DNA of 33,191 bases from an uncultured Lachnospiraceae bacterium. GTDB taxonomy: Bacteria; Bacillota; Clostridia; Lachnospirales; Lachnospiraceae. The stretch is from assembly GCA_910588825.1 (NCBI GenBank), contig CAJURF010000036.1, positions 1-33,191 of the forward strand, written 5' to 3'. Every line of letters starts with the position of its first letter. The stretch's first letter is position 1. The notes under the pieces were generated by a model, which was given only the letters and a program-made list of their open reading frames with translations, made no database searches and was not told the origin of the DNA. The translations under genes were made by a program, and so were the position numbers. Of this stretch, positions 13,442-21,879 are shown piece after piece.

Positions 13442-15439
13442 GTGAAGATAAACGAAGGAAGATCCAGTATTCAGACGGCTAGAGCGCAGAATGACCTGAT
13501 TTTCGCATTAGATATTGGGACCAGAAGTATCATTGGCCTGGTGGGGGCTGTCCGGGATGAGAAACTGCAGGTTCTTGCCATAGAGAAAGAAGAACACTCC
13601 CGCAGGGCAATGATTGATGGACAGATAGAAGATATTGAGCAGGTGGCAAAAGTAGCAAGGCATGTAAAAGAACGGCTGGAGAGCAAGCTGGGGTGTACGC
13701 TGTCCAAAGTCTGTGTGGCGGCGGCCGGGAGGGCGCTGAAAACACAGAAAGCATTTTGTGAGCTGGAGTTTGATAAGCCGCAGCATGTGGATGAGGAGAT
13801 TATCGGCCGGCTGGAGGCAGGTGCTCTGGAAAAGGCGGAGGAAGCATTTGCAGAGGAAATGGATCAGTCCGGAAAGCAGTTTTTTCTGGTGGGATATACA
13901 GTAATTCAGTATCTGCTGGATAATTACCCTATTTCTGATCTCCGTGACCACCAGGGAAACAGGGTCAGTGCGGATGTAATCGCCACATTTCTGCCCAGCG
14001 AGGTGGTGGAAAGTCTGTATACCACTATGGCTAAAATCGACCTGGAAGTTGCCAGTCTTACTCTGGAGCCTATTGCGGCCATCAATGCGGCGATTCCGGT
14101 AAATATTCGTCTGCTGAATCTGGCGCTGGTTGATATTGGAGCAGGCACATCTGATATTGCCATCTCCAAAGATGGAAGCATTGTGGGATATACAATGGCA
14201 ACTGTTGCGGGGGATGAGATCACAGAGGCTCTTATGAAGAATTATCTGGTGGATTTCCAGACAGCAGAGCAGATGAAAATGGATATTCAATCCAGGGAAG
14301 AAATTGAATTTACGGATATTTTAGGACTGCCGCATACGGTGTCCAATGAGGAAGTCCGTTCCTGTATCGGCGATGCGTTTAAGTCGTTGTGCAAAGAAAT
14401 TGCGGAGAAGATACTGGCAGTGAATGGGGGGGCTCCCTCAGCGGTATTTTTGGCAGGAGGCGGGAGCAAGCTGGCAGATATGAGGGAATGTATGGCAAAA
14501 TACCTGGAAATGGATGAAAACCGGGTGGCAATTGCGGGAAATAATTTTTCTACAAATGCGTGTTCAGAGGAGTATGATTTGAACAATCCGGAATATGCCA
14601 CACCTCTGGGGATTGCTGTATCAGCAGGATTGAATATGATCAATGACAGCTGTCATGTAATGCTGAACGGAAAGCGTTCCAAGCTGTTCAGAAGCGGCAG
14701 TCTCACTGTGCTGGACATTTTGATGATGAATGGATACCGTTCTCAGGATCTGTTGGCCAGATCAGGAAGGAACACGGTGATTCAGCTGGACGGTAAACGT
14801 AAAGTTTATCATGGAACTCCTGGGGAACCATCAAAACTGCAGGTGAACGGAGCGGATGTAAAGGTCTCTTATGTGGTACACGCAGGGGATCAGATTCATT
14901 TTGTACCTGCATTAGATGGGGAAGATGCGAAAGTAGCATTGGCGGATGTGGTAGAACCAGGATATGAGAGCAGAACTTCTGTCAATGGCAGGATGGTTCC
15001 GTTGGATACAATCTTAAAGACAGGAGATGTGGTGATCACCGGAAAAGACGGGCAGAAGGAGGAAAAGCAGCAGGAAGAAGAAACTGTTTCCTCAAGTGAT
15101 GCTGATTATGTGTCCGCGGCGAAAGAGCCGCCCAGGCAGGAGCCCCCGAAACCGGTTCAGGCAGAAAAACCCAAACACCAGCAGCGGGTGCAGCCATCCC
15201 AGGTATATAAGTTTACGCTGAATGGGGAATCGCTGCTCTTAGTACAAAAAGCAGATAACTCGCCATATTTTCTGATGGATCTGCTGGAATATTCGGACAT
15301 TGATATGGAAAAACCTGATGGAGTGGTACAGCTGCGGGTCAATGGAAGGGAGAGTTCGTTCCAGCAGGAATTGAAGTCAGGGGATAAAGTGGATATTTTT
15401 CTACAGAAGATGGACAGCACGGGAGAGGAAGAAAATTGA
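13442..15439 (+). CDS. FtsA/actin-like ATPase with long C-terminal extension
   Basis: The start is GTG 13442 (GGAGG 9 bases upstream), giving 665 residues. An actin/Hsp70-fold ATPase of the FtsA/PilM group fills about 18-400: phosphate-1 DIGTRS 24-29, phosphate-2 DIGAGTSD 231-238 and adenosine loop AGGGSKL 338-344. FtsA proteins tether FtsZ rings to the membrane. Ordinary FtsA is about 420 residues; this one has an extra 260-residue tail with three VNG...GD modules (near 467, 514 and 633) and a Glu/Pro/Gln-rich linker (about 540-590). The amphipathic C-terminal membrane helix of FtsA is not obvious. A role in division or envelope assembly is inferred. The hisC start overlaps its stop codon. 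Confidence 0.78.
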   Translation: MKINEGRSSIQTARAQNDLIFALDIGTRSIIGLVGAVRDEKLQVLAIEKEEHSRRAMIDGQIEDIEQVAKVARHVKERLESKLGCTLSKVCVAAAGRALKTQKAFCELEFDKPQHVDEEIIGRLEAGALEKAEEAFAEEMDQSGKQFFLVGYTVIQYLLDNYPISDLRDHQGNRVSADVIATFLPSEVVESLYTTMAKIDLEVASLTLEPIAAINAAIPVNIRLLNLALVDIGAGTSDIAISKDGSIVGYTMATVAGDEITEALMKNYLVDFQTAEQMKMDIQSREEIEFTDILGLPHTVSNEEVRSCIGDAFKSLCKEIAEKILAVNGGAPSAVFLAGGGSKLADMRECMAKYLEMDENRVAIAGNNFSTNACSEEYDLNNPEYATPLGIAVSAGLNMINDSCHVMLNGKRSKLFRSGSLTVLDILMMNGYRSQDLLARSGRNTVIQLDGKRKVYHGTPGEPSKLQVNGADVKVSYVVHAGDQIHFVPALDGEDAKVALADVVEPGYESRTSVNGRMVPLDTILKTGDVVITGKDGQKEEKQQEEETVSSSDADYVSAAKEPPRQEPPKPVQAEKPKHQQRVQPSQVYKFTLNGESLLLVQKADNSPYFLMDLLEYSDIDMEKPDGVVQLRVNGRESSFQQELKSGDKVDIFLQKMDSTGEEEN

Positions 15440-16497
15440 AAAATTGGGAGAACAATATAAGAAAAGCCAAGCCATATACACCAGGTGAACAGCCCAGGGA
15501 GGAGGGGATGGTCAAGTTAAATACCAATGAAAATCCATATCCGCCTTCTCCAAGGATTCTGGAACTGTGCAGGAACATGGATTGGGGACAGCTTCGGCTT
15601 TATCCGGACCCTGCCGCAAAAGTTCTGACAGATGCACTGGCCGCCTATCACGGACTGCTTCCGGAGCAGGTGTTTGCAGGGGTGGGGTCAGATGATGTGC
15701 TTGCCATGGCGTTTTTAACTTTTTTTCATTCGTCTGCGCCGATACTGTTTCCGGATATCACCTATTCCTTTTATCCGGTCTGGGCAGATTTGTTTCAGAT
15801 TCCTTATGAGAGGCCCAGGCTGGCAGAGGATTTTTCCATTGTCCCGTCCGATTATTTTGGGGTGAACGGGGGGATTATTTTTCCAAACCCAAATGCCCCC
15901 ACAGGATGTGCCATGGGACTGGAGCAGATAAGGGAGATTATGGATCACAATCGGGATGTGGTTGTGATTGTGGATGAGGCGTACGTAGATTTTGGAGCTG
16001 TGTCTGCACTGCCGCTGCTGAAGGAGTATGATAACTTGTTAATCGTACGCACCTATTCTAAGTCCCGCTCCATGGCGGGTATGAGAATTGGGTATGCCCT
16101 GGGAAATCCCAGACTGATTGGGTATCTGAATGATGTAAAATATTCATTTAATTCTTATACCCTGAATCTGCCGTCTATTTACCTGGGCGCGGAAGTTTTA
16201 AAGGATGAGACATATTTCCAGGAAACTCTGCGTAAAATTGTGGAAACCAGGGAGTGGGTCCAGAGAGAACTGAGGGCATTGGGATTTATCTTCAGAGACT
16301 CCAGTACAAATTTTATATTTGCAAGACACAGATCCTGTCCTGCCTTGAAACTGTTTCACGCTTTGCGAAAGAAGCATATTTATGTAAGGCATTTTGACCA
16401 GGACAGGATTCGGGAATATCTTCGCATTACAGTGGGAACCCGGGAAGAAATGGAGACGCTGATTGACTTTTTGAAACAGTTTTTAGACGCGGATTAG
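15436..16497 (+). CDS. hisC: Histidinol-phosphate aminotransferase
   Basis: The 353-residue PLP enzyme swaps the amino group between histidinol phosphate and 2-oxoglutarate in histidine synthesis. It shows the HisC N-terminal LNTNENPYPPSP (about 30-41), GVGSDD near 80, PNPNAPTG near 153-160, DEAYVDF near 182-188 and the PLP Lys209 in TYSKSRSMAGMRIG. The start is TTG 15436, overlapping the TGA of the FtsA-like gene, with AGAGGA upstream. No other his genes are near, so this is a stand-alone copy. Related enzymes such as CobD-like decarboxylases or aromatic aminotransferases cannot be fully excluded. Confidence 0.85.
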   Translation: MKNWENNIRKAKPYTPGEQPREEGMVKLNTNENPYPPSPRILELCRNMDWGQLRLYPDPAAKVLTDALAAYHGLLPEQVFAGVGSDDVLAMAFLTFFHSSAPILFPDITYSFYPVWADLFQIPYERPRLAEDFSIVPSDYFGVNGGIIFPNPNAPTGCAMGLEQIREIMDHNRDVVVIVDEAYVDFGAVSALPLLKEYDNLLIVRTYSKSRSMAGMRIGYALGNPRLIGYLNDVKYSFNSYTLNLPSIYLGAEVLKDETYFQETLRKIVETREWVQRELRALGFIFRDSSTNFIFARHRSCPALKLFHALRKKHIYVRHFDQDRIREYLRITVGTREEMETLIDFLKQFLDAD

Positions 16498-16506
16498 GGA
16501 GGTCTT

Positions 16507-17007
16507 ATGGAATCACTGGTACAATGGTTTACCACGCATCTCTCCCCTTATATTTCAGAACAGGCAGTGGTATTTTTGATCTCCATGCTGCCTATACTGG
16601 AACTGCGGGGGGGGCTTTTGGCGGCCAGTCTGCTGAAAATTCCGCCGGTTCAGGCAATTCCTGTCTGTATTATCGGGAATATTATTCCCATTCCGTTTAT
16701 TCTTCTTTTTATTAAGCAGATTTTCAAATGGATGAAGGAGATCAAAGTTTTCCGGCCGTTTATCGTAAAACTTGAGGAAAGGGCCATGGGCAGGAGCGAT
16801 CAGATAAGAAAATATGAGTTCTGGGGGCTGGTGGCTTTCGTGGGGATTCCTCTGCCTGGAACCGGTGCATGGACAGGGGCGCTGATTGCCTCTTTGCTGG
16901 GTGTGGATATTAAGAAATCATCTGCGGCAATTCTGGTGGGGATTGCATTGGCCACCATCATCATGTATGTGTTTTCATATCTTATTGTGGGGAATGTTGT
17001 GAGCTGA
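16507..17007 (+). CDS. Small multidrug export family membrane protein (COG2426)
   Basis: The 166-residue protein has about four membrane helices (roughly 17-45, 47-72, 103-130, 136-163). The hairpin motif LPILELRGG near 27-35 and PLPGTGAWTGA near 115-125 are hallmarks of the COG2426 / Sm_multidrug_ex group. Despite the name, a transport function is poorly established; the two short Gly/Pro-rich re-entrant motifs suggest a DedA-like fold. AGGGAGG lies just upstream of the ATG, 9 bases after hisC. It is in the operon of FtsA-like, HisC and AzlCD. Confidence 0.88.
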   Translation: MESLVQWFTTHLSPYISEQAVVFLISMLPILELRGGLLAASLLKIPPVQAIPVCIIGNIIPIPFILLFIKQIFKWMKEIKVFRPFIVKLEERAMGRSDQIRKYEFWGLVAFVGIPLPGTGAWTGALIASLLGVDIKKSSAAILVGIALATIIMYVFSYLIVGNVVS

Positions 17008-17027
17008 TCAGAGAAAGTTGCAAAAAA

Positions 17028-17768
17028 ATGATATACAAAAAGAACGATGCACGTATAATTACGCGGGGAATGAAAGACGGGCTGCCCATCTGCCTGGGAT
17101 ATTTTGCGGTTTCCTTTGCGTTTGGCATGCTGGCTGTGACCAGCGGGCTGTCTGTTCTTCAGGCAGTTGGGCTGTCACTGACCAATCTCACCTCTGCCGG
17201 GCAGGTGGCAGGGGTATCTTTGATACAGGCAGGAGCGGATTATTACGAGATGGCATTGACACAGCTGATTATCAATCTGCGATACTGTCTCATGTCTTTT
17301 TCGCTGTCGCAGAAAATAGATAGAAAGGCGCCTTTCTTTCATCGGTTTTTTATCTCCTATGGTATCACAGATGAGATTTTCGCGGTAGCGGCCAGTCAGA
17401 AGGATAAAGTAGGACCCGGATATATTTATGGGCTGATTAGTGTGGCGGCGCCGGGATGGGTCCTGGGGACCCTGTGCGGCGCTGTGGCGGGGAATCTGAT
17501 GCCCGCTTCGCTGGTAAACGCGCTGGGAATTGCCATCTACGGGATGTTTTTGGCAATTATCATTCCTCAGGCAAAATCAGACAAGGTGATTTTGGCCTGC
17601 GTGGCGGGGGCCATGGTGCTGAGTGCGCTGTTCGAGGTGCTGCCAGGGCTTAAACGGGTGTCTGCCGGATTTGTGATTATTATAGTAACTGTGGTAGTTG
17701 CCGGTACAGCGGCATGGCTGTTTCCGGTGAAGGAACCGTCTGGGGAGGACAGGGAACATGGAACATAA
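17028..17768 (+). CDS. azlC: AzlC family branched-chain amino acid exporter, large subunit
   Basis: The 246-residue protein has about seven or eight hydrophobic helices and the AzlC signature elements: FAVSFAFGMLA near the start, LTQLIINLRYCLMSFSLS around 80-97 and GITDEIFAVA around 113-122. AzlC with AzlD forms a two-part exporter of branched-chain amino acids and analogues in the inner membrane. Its 3' end overlaps azlD by 11 bases, so the two are coupled. The ribosome binding site is weak (GAGAAAG), which fits a gene read from the upstream operon. Confidence 0.92.
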   Translation: MIYKKNDARIITRGMKDGLPICLGYFAVSFAFGMLAVTSGLSVLQAVGLSLTNLTSAGQVAGVSLIQAGADYYEMALTQLIINLRYCLMSFSLSQKIDRKAPFFHRFFISYGITDEIFAVAASQKDKVGPGYIYGLISVAAPGWVLGTLCGAVAGNLMPASLVNALGIAIYGMFLAIIIPQAKSDKVILACVAGAMVLSALFEVLPGLKRVSAGFVIIIVTVVVAGTAAWLFPVKEPSGEDREHGT

Positions 17769-18066
17769 TATTTACATCTATATATTGGTTATGGCTGGCG
17801 TTACATATTTGATCCGGGCACTGCCTTTGGTTTTGGTAAAAAGAGAGATCACCAGCCCTTTTATCAAATCATTCCTATATTATGTCCCTTATGCCACACT
17901 GGCCGCCATGACATTTCCGGCGATTCTGGATTCCACAGGGTCAGTTTTGTCAGCAGTGTGCGGGTTTGGAACGGCGCTGCTGTTATCTTATATGGAAAAA
18001 AGTCTGCTGACGGTATCCCTTTGCTCCTGCGGCGTGGTCTTTGTGGTGGAGCGGCTTATATTATAG
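17758..18066 (+). CDS. azlD: AzlD family branched-chain amino acid exporter, small subunit
   Basis: The 102-residue protein has three to four helices and the typical AzlD start: VMAGVTYLIRALPLVLVKRE, with the conserved Arg-Ala-Leu-Pro. YYVPYATLAAMTFPAIL around 41-57 is also characteristic. It begins inside the azlC end (ATG 17758) with GGAGG 9 bases upstream. It closes the plus-strand operon; no terminator is seen in the 11 bases before the converging methyltransferase gene. Confidence 0.9.
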   Translation: MEHNIYIYILVMAGVTYLIRALPLVLVKREITSPFIKSFLYYVPYATLAAMTFPAILDSTGSVLSAVCGFGTALLLSYMEKSLLTVSLCSCGVVFVVERLIL

Positions 18067-18077
18067 GAAACTGTATG

Positions 18078-18935
18078 TCAGGCTTCCCAGCGTCCGGAGG
18101 CACCGCATGGAAGGATGAGGCCGGATGAGGAAACTGGCAGGCCGATCTCCTGAGAGGTCACGTGCCCGTCCCGGTCTTTGAGCGCAGTTGACAGCATATA
18201 TGTGAGTACAGCAGGCGCCAGTCCGGTGGTATAGGAGTTAATAAGGAAAAACAATGGTCGGGGGCCAAGGAGTCTGGTACATAGGGTGATAAAAGAAAAA
18301 ACAGAGTCTTCCAGTTTCCAGATTTCTCCTTTTGGCCCACGGCCGTAGGAGGGCGGGTCCATAATAATGGCATCGTATTGATTGCCGCGCCGGATTTCAC
18401 GCTCTACAAATTTGATACAGTCATCCACCAGCCAGCGGATGGGCGCGTCCTTCAAACCGGAGGCCGCGGCGTTTTCTTTTGCCCAGGTGACCATTCCTTT
18501 GGATGCGTCTACATGTGTGACCGAGGCCCCGGCTGCGGCGGCAGATAAAGTGGCCCCCCCTGTATAAGCGAATAAGTTCAGCACTTTAATCTTTCGTCCG
18601 GCATGCCGGATTTTTTCGGAAAACCAGTCCCAGTTCACAGCCTGTTCAGGGAAAAGGCCGGTGTGTTTAAAATGAAAGGGTTTTAGATGAAATGTCAGGT
18701 CTTTATATTGAATGGACCATTGTTTGGGCAGGTGAAAGAATTCCCATTGTCCGCCCCCCTGTCTGCTTCTGTGGTAATGTCCGTTTTTTTGTTCCCATTC
18801 TTTTCGGGTGCGGGGAGTGTTCCAGATCACCTGAGGATCCGGGCGGATTAAGATGTAATCCCCCCATCGTTCCAGTCTTTCACCGGAAGAAGTGTCCAGT
18901 AGCTGATAGTCTTTCCAACCGTCTGCAGTCCACAT
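18078..18935 (-). CDS. RlmI/RlmK-like class I SAM-dependent methyltransferase
   Basis: The 285-residue protein has an N-terminal beta-rich part (1-85) and a Rossmann methyltransferase domain. SAM-binding motif I reads NLFAYTGG at 120-127, an acidic motif VDAS at 142-145, and the catalytic motif DPPSYGRG at 193-200 (DPPS is common in nucleic-acid base methyltransferases of the RlmI type). RlmI-like enzymes modify cytosine in 23S rRNA. The PUA domain of full RlmI is missing, so the target may differ. GGAAGC precedes the ATG. It converges on azlD and is divergent from the wall operon. Confidence 0.85.
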   Translation of the reverse strand: MWTADGWKDYQLLDTSSGERLERWGDYILIRPDPQVIWNTPRTRKEWEQKNGHYHRSRQGGGQWEFFHLPKQWSIQYKDLTFHLKPFHFKHTGLFPEQAVNWDWFSEKIRHAGRKIKVLNLFAYTGGATLSAAAAGASVTHVDASKGMVTWAKENAAASGLKDAPIRWLVDDCIKFVEREIRRGNQYDAIIMDPPSYGRGPKGEIWKLEDSVFSFITLCTRLLGPRPLFFLINSYTTGLAPAVLTYMLSTALKDRDGHVTSQEIGLPVSSSGLILPCGASGRWEA

Positions 18936-19060
18936 GCTTTTCTTGCTTCCTTTCTTTTATAAAATTATTTATCAGGATTATATCACAGGAAATCCGTTGG
19001 TTACAAGATATGGAACGGATTTGTGACAGGGAGAATTTTGTCACATATTCAAACAAAGTC

Positions 19061-19090
19061 TTGACAACGCATAAAAGAGCATACTAAAAT
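19061..19090 (+). promoter_or_regulatory. Promoter of the peptidoglycan operon
   Basis: TTGACA (19061-19066) is perfect and TAAAAT (19085-19090) follows after 18 bases. The leader is about 65 bases and includes a small hairpin (ATAATC, AAAAA loop, GATTAT). A palindrome built on TGTGACA (19019-19048) lies just upstream and a third TGTGACA is at 19134-19140. Confidence 0.7.
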
Positions 19091-19162
19091 TAGATGATTA
19101 GAGCAAAATGAGGCGTGATAATCAAAAAGATTATGTGACACAGATTTTGTGAGGAGGTTATT

Positions 19163-20452
19163 ATGAAAGCATATGGACAGATGAACACAGAGGAGCTTCT
19201 GGCTCTGAAGGAGGAATTGACTGCTGAATTTGAAGACATCAAAAGCCGTGGAACATCCATGGATATGTCCAGGGGAAAGCCGGGAGAAGACCAGCTGGCA
19301 TTATCTATGGGGATGCTGGACGTGCTGGACAGCAGTTCTGATATGAAAAGCCAGGGAACAGATACCAGGAACTATGGGCAGATGGATGGACTGCTGGAAA
19401 TGAAAAAACTCCTGGCGGACATGGTAGAAACTGACCCTGAGAATGTGATTGTTTATGGCAATGCCAGCTTAAATATTATGTTTGACACAGTGTCCCGCTC
19501 TATGACCCATGGAGTGATGGGAAGCACACCGTGGTGCAGATTGGACCGGGTAAAATTTCTCTGTCCAGTGCCGGGATATGACCGTCACTTCAGTATTACA
19601 GAATATTTCGGGATTGAGATGATTCCGGTGGAAATGACAGAAAACGGACCGGATATGGATACGGTGGAAAAACTGGTGGAAGGGGATGAGGCGGTAAAAG
19701 GCATGTGGTGTGTGCCGAAGTATTCCAATCCCCAGGGATATACGTATTCGGAAGAAACAGTGAGACGGCTGGCTGCCATGAAGCCCAAGGCAGCGGATTT
19801 CAGGATTTACTGGGATAATGCCTATGCCGTACACCATTTGTATGGGGAAAAGGAACGCCAGGACTGGCTTCCCGATATTCTGGCCCTTTGTAAGGAGGCC
19901 GGCAATCCGGATATGGTCTATGAATTTGTTTCTACGTCTAAAGTTACTTTTCCCGGAGCGGGTGTCTGTATGGCGGCGTCTTCGGAGGCAAACCGGAAAG
20001 AATTTCTCAGGCATCTGCAGATTCAGACCATTGGCCATGATAAGGTCAATCAGCTGCGCCATGTGCGTTTTCTGAGAGATATGGATGGTGTGCGGGAGCA
20101 CATGAAAAAGCAGGGAGAACTGACACTTACCAGATTTGAGGCTGTGTGGAAACTTCTGGAGAGCGAGCTGGGAGGGCTGGGAATCGGCACCTGGACTTAT
20201 CCCAGAGGCGGTTATTTTATATCTTTCGAGGCAATGGATGGGTGTGCCAGGGCTATTGTGGCCAAGGCCAAAGAGGCCGGGCTCACACTGACTCCTGCCG
20301 GGTCATCCTTTCCATATAAAAAGGACCCCAAAGACAGCAACATCCGGATTGCGCCCACCTATCCTTCTGTAGAGGAGCTGCAGCTGGCAGGCCGGGTATT
20401 TGTGCTCAGTGTCAAACTGGTAACCATAGACAAATTATTAGAGAACAAATGA
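19163..20452 (+). CDS. Aspartate aminotransferase, type Ic family
   Basis: The 429-residue protein is a fold-type I PLP enzyme of the group that Pfam calls Asp_aminotransf. Visible elements are MSRGKPGEDQ at 35-44, YGNASL 98-103, CVPKYSNPQG 183-192, WDNAY 217-221 and the PLP Lys260 in STSKVTFPG. It likely moves the amino group of aspartate to 2-oxoglutarate. GAGGAGG lies before ATG. The L,D-transpeptidase gene starts 15 bases later, so it heads a wall-synthesis operon: a link to supply of amino acids for stem peptides is plausible but inferred. Confidence 0.9.
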   Translation: MKAYGQMNTEELLALKEELTAEFEDIKSRGTSMDMSRGKPGEDQLALSMGMLDVLDSSSDMKSQGTDTRNYGQMDGLLEMKKLLADMVETDPENVIVYGNASLNIMFDTVSRSMTHGVMGSTPWCRLDRVKFLCPVPGYDRHFSITEYFGIEMIPVEMTENGPDMDTVEKLVEGDEAVKGMWCVPKYSNPQGYTYSEETVRRLAAMKPKAADFRIYWDNAYAVHHLYGEKERQDWLPDILALCKEAGNPDMVYEFVSTSKVTFPGAGVCMAASSEANRKEFLRHLQIQTIGHDKVNQLRHVRFLRDMDGVREHMKKQGELTLTRFEAVWKLLESELGGLGIGTWTYPRGGYFISFEAMDGCARAIVAKAKEAGLTLTPAGSSFPYKKDPKDSNIRIAPTYPSVEELQLAGRVFVLSVKLVTIDKLLENK

Positions 20453-20467
20453 TGGGAGTGATATGAT

Positions 20468-21838
20468 ATGGGAACAGGGAAGAAAATCGTGATTGGCATA
20501 ATTTCGTTTTTTGTGTTGGCGGCAGCGGGGATTTATGGATTGGGTGTTTACTTTTTCTCCGGTCACTTTCTTCCCAATTCCTCCCTCAATGGCCGGGATG
20601 TTTCCTATCAGTCAGCGGAGCAGGTCAGGCAGGAGTTCGCCCAGGGTGTTGCGGAGTATGTGCTGACTGTCAACGAGCTGGGTGGTGTTCATGAGAAGAT
20701 AAAAGCCAGCCAGATTGACCTGGAATATGTGGAAGACAGCAGTGTAGACGACCTGATTGGCAGCCAGAATTTCTGGGGATGGCTTTTATCTGTGAACAAG
20801 CCTAAGACGTACACAGCTGAGACCATAACTGCTTATAGTGATAAAAAATTGAAGAAGGCAGTAAAAAAACTGGACTGTTTTCAAGACATGCAAAAGCCTG
20901 TGGACGCATATATTGATGAGACAGAGGATGGGTATAAGATTGTACCCGAAGTACAGGGCAATCAGCTGGACCAGAAAAAAGTGGTGTCTCAGGTGAGAAA
21001 GGCAGTGGAAAACGGGCGGAAAGTCTTAGACCTGGTGGAGAAAAAGTGTTATATACTGCCCGAGGTTTACCAGGATGACGAAACCCTGGTGAAACAGGCT
21101 GAACAGCTGAATCAGCTGGCACGTGCAAAGATTACATATGACTTTGAGGACCGCACGGAGGTAGTGGACCCGGAAATGATACGGAGCTGGCTTGCGCTGG
21201 ACGAGGAGAACAACTACTATCTGGATGAGGCAAAAGTCAAAGAGTATGTTCATCAGCTGGCGGTAAAATATGATACTTATGGCAGTGAGCGGGACTTCAG
21301 GACTGCAGATGGCAGGAACATTAAAGTCAAAGGCGGAGATTATGGGTTTGTTCTCTACGAAGAGGAGGAGGTAAAGGCCCTGACAGCCAATATCAATGCC
21401 GGAGAAACTGTGACAAGAGAGCCCCAGTATCTGTACCGGGGTTATAACCGTGAGGAAAATGATATCGGAGATACCTATGTGGAGGTGGACCTGACACATC
21501 AGCGCATGTGTTTCTACCTGAACGGCCAGCTGCTGGTGGACACGCCGGTGGTTACGGGAACGCCTGCGAAAAAACATGCCACACCCACAGGAGTGTACGG
21601 GCTGGATGCGAAGAAGTCTCCCTCTGTGCTTAAAGGCGAGGATTATGAGACACCGGTTACCTATTGGATGCCGTTTAATAAGCATGTGGGGATTCACGAT
21701 GCAGTATGGAGATCAGAGTTTGGCGGGGAAATCTATAAGACGGACGGTTCCCACGGCTGTGTAAACACACCTTATGACATGGCGGAGAAGATTTATAACA
21801 ATATTGAAGTTGGAATGCCTGTTATTGTTTATGAATAG
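20468..21838 (+). CDS. L,D-transpeptidase (YkuD) with peptidoglycan-binding region
   Basis: The 456-residue protein has an N-terminal anchor (about 5-31) and a repeat-like extracellular region (35-320), of the type called PG_binding_4. It ends in a YkuD catalytic domain (about 330-456). The active-site motif is HGCVNTP with H429 and C431; PTGVYG and GIHDAVW upstream are also typical. Such enzymes make 3-3 crosslinks between meso-diaminopimelate stem peptides or attach proteins to the wall. GGGAG lies 9 bases before ATG. It is followed by ddl and murF in the same transcript. Confidence 0.92.
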   Translation: MGTGKKIVIGIISFFVLAAAGIYGLGVYFFSGHFLPNSSLNGRDVSYQSAEQVRQEFAQGVAEYVLTVNELGGVHEKIKASQIDLEYVEDSSVDDLIGSQNFWGWLLSVNKPKTYTAETITAYSDKKLKKAVKKLDCFQDMQKPVDAYIDETEDGYKIVPEVQGNQLDQKKVVSQVRKAVENGRKVLDLVEKKCYILPEVYQDDETLVKQAEQLNQLARAKITYDFEDRTEVVDPEMIRSWLALDEENNYYLDEAKVKEYVHQLAVKYDTYGSERDFRTADGRNIKVKGGDYGFVLYEEEEVKALTANINAGETVTREPQYLYRGYNREENDIGDTYVEVDLTHQRMCFYLNGQLLVDTPVVTGTPAKKHATPTGVYGLDAKKSPSVLKGEDYETPVTYWMPFNKHVGIHDAVWRSEFGGEIYKTDGSHGCVNTPYDMAEKIYNNIEVGMPVIVYE

Positions 21839-21879
21839 AGCGTGAGAGGTTCGAACAGCGGGCATGGGAGGGACAGCAA

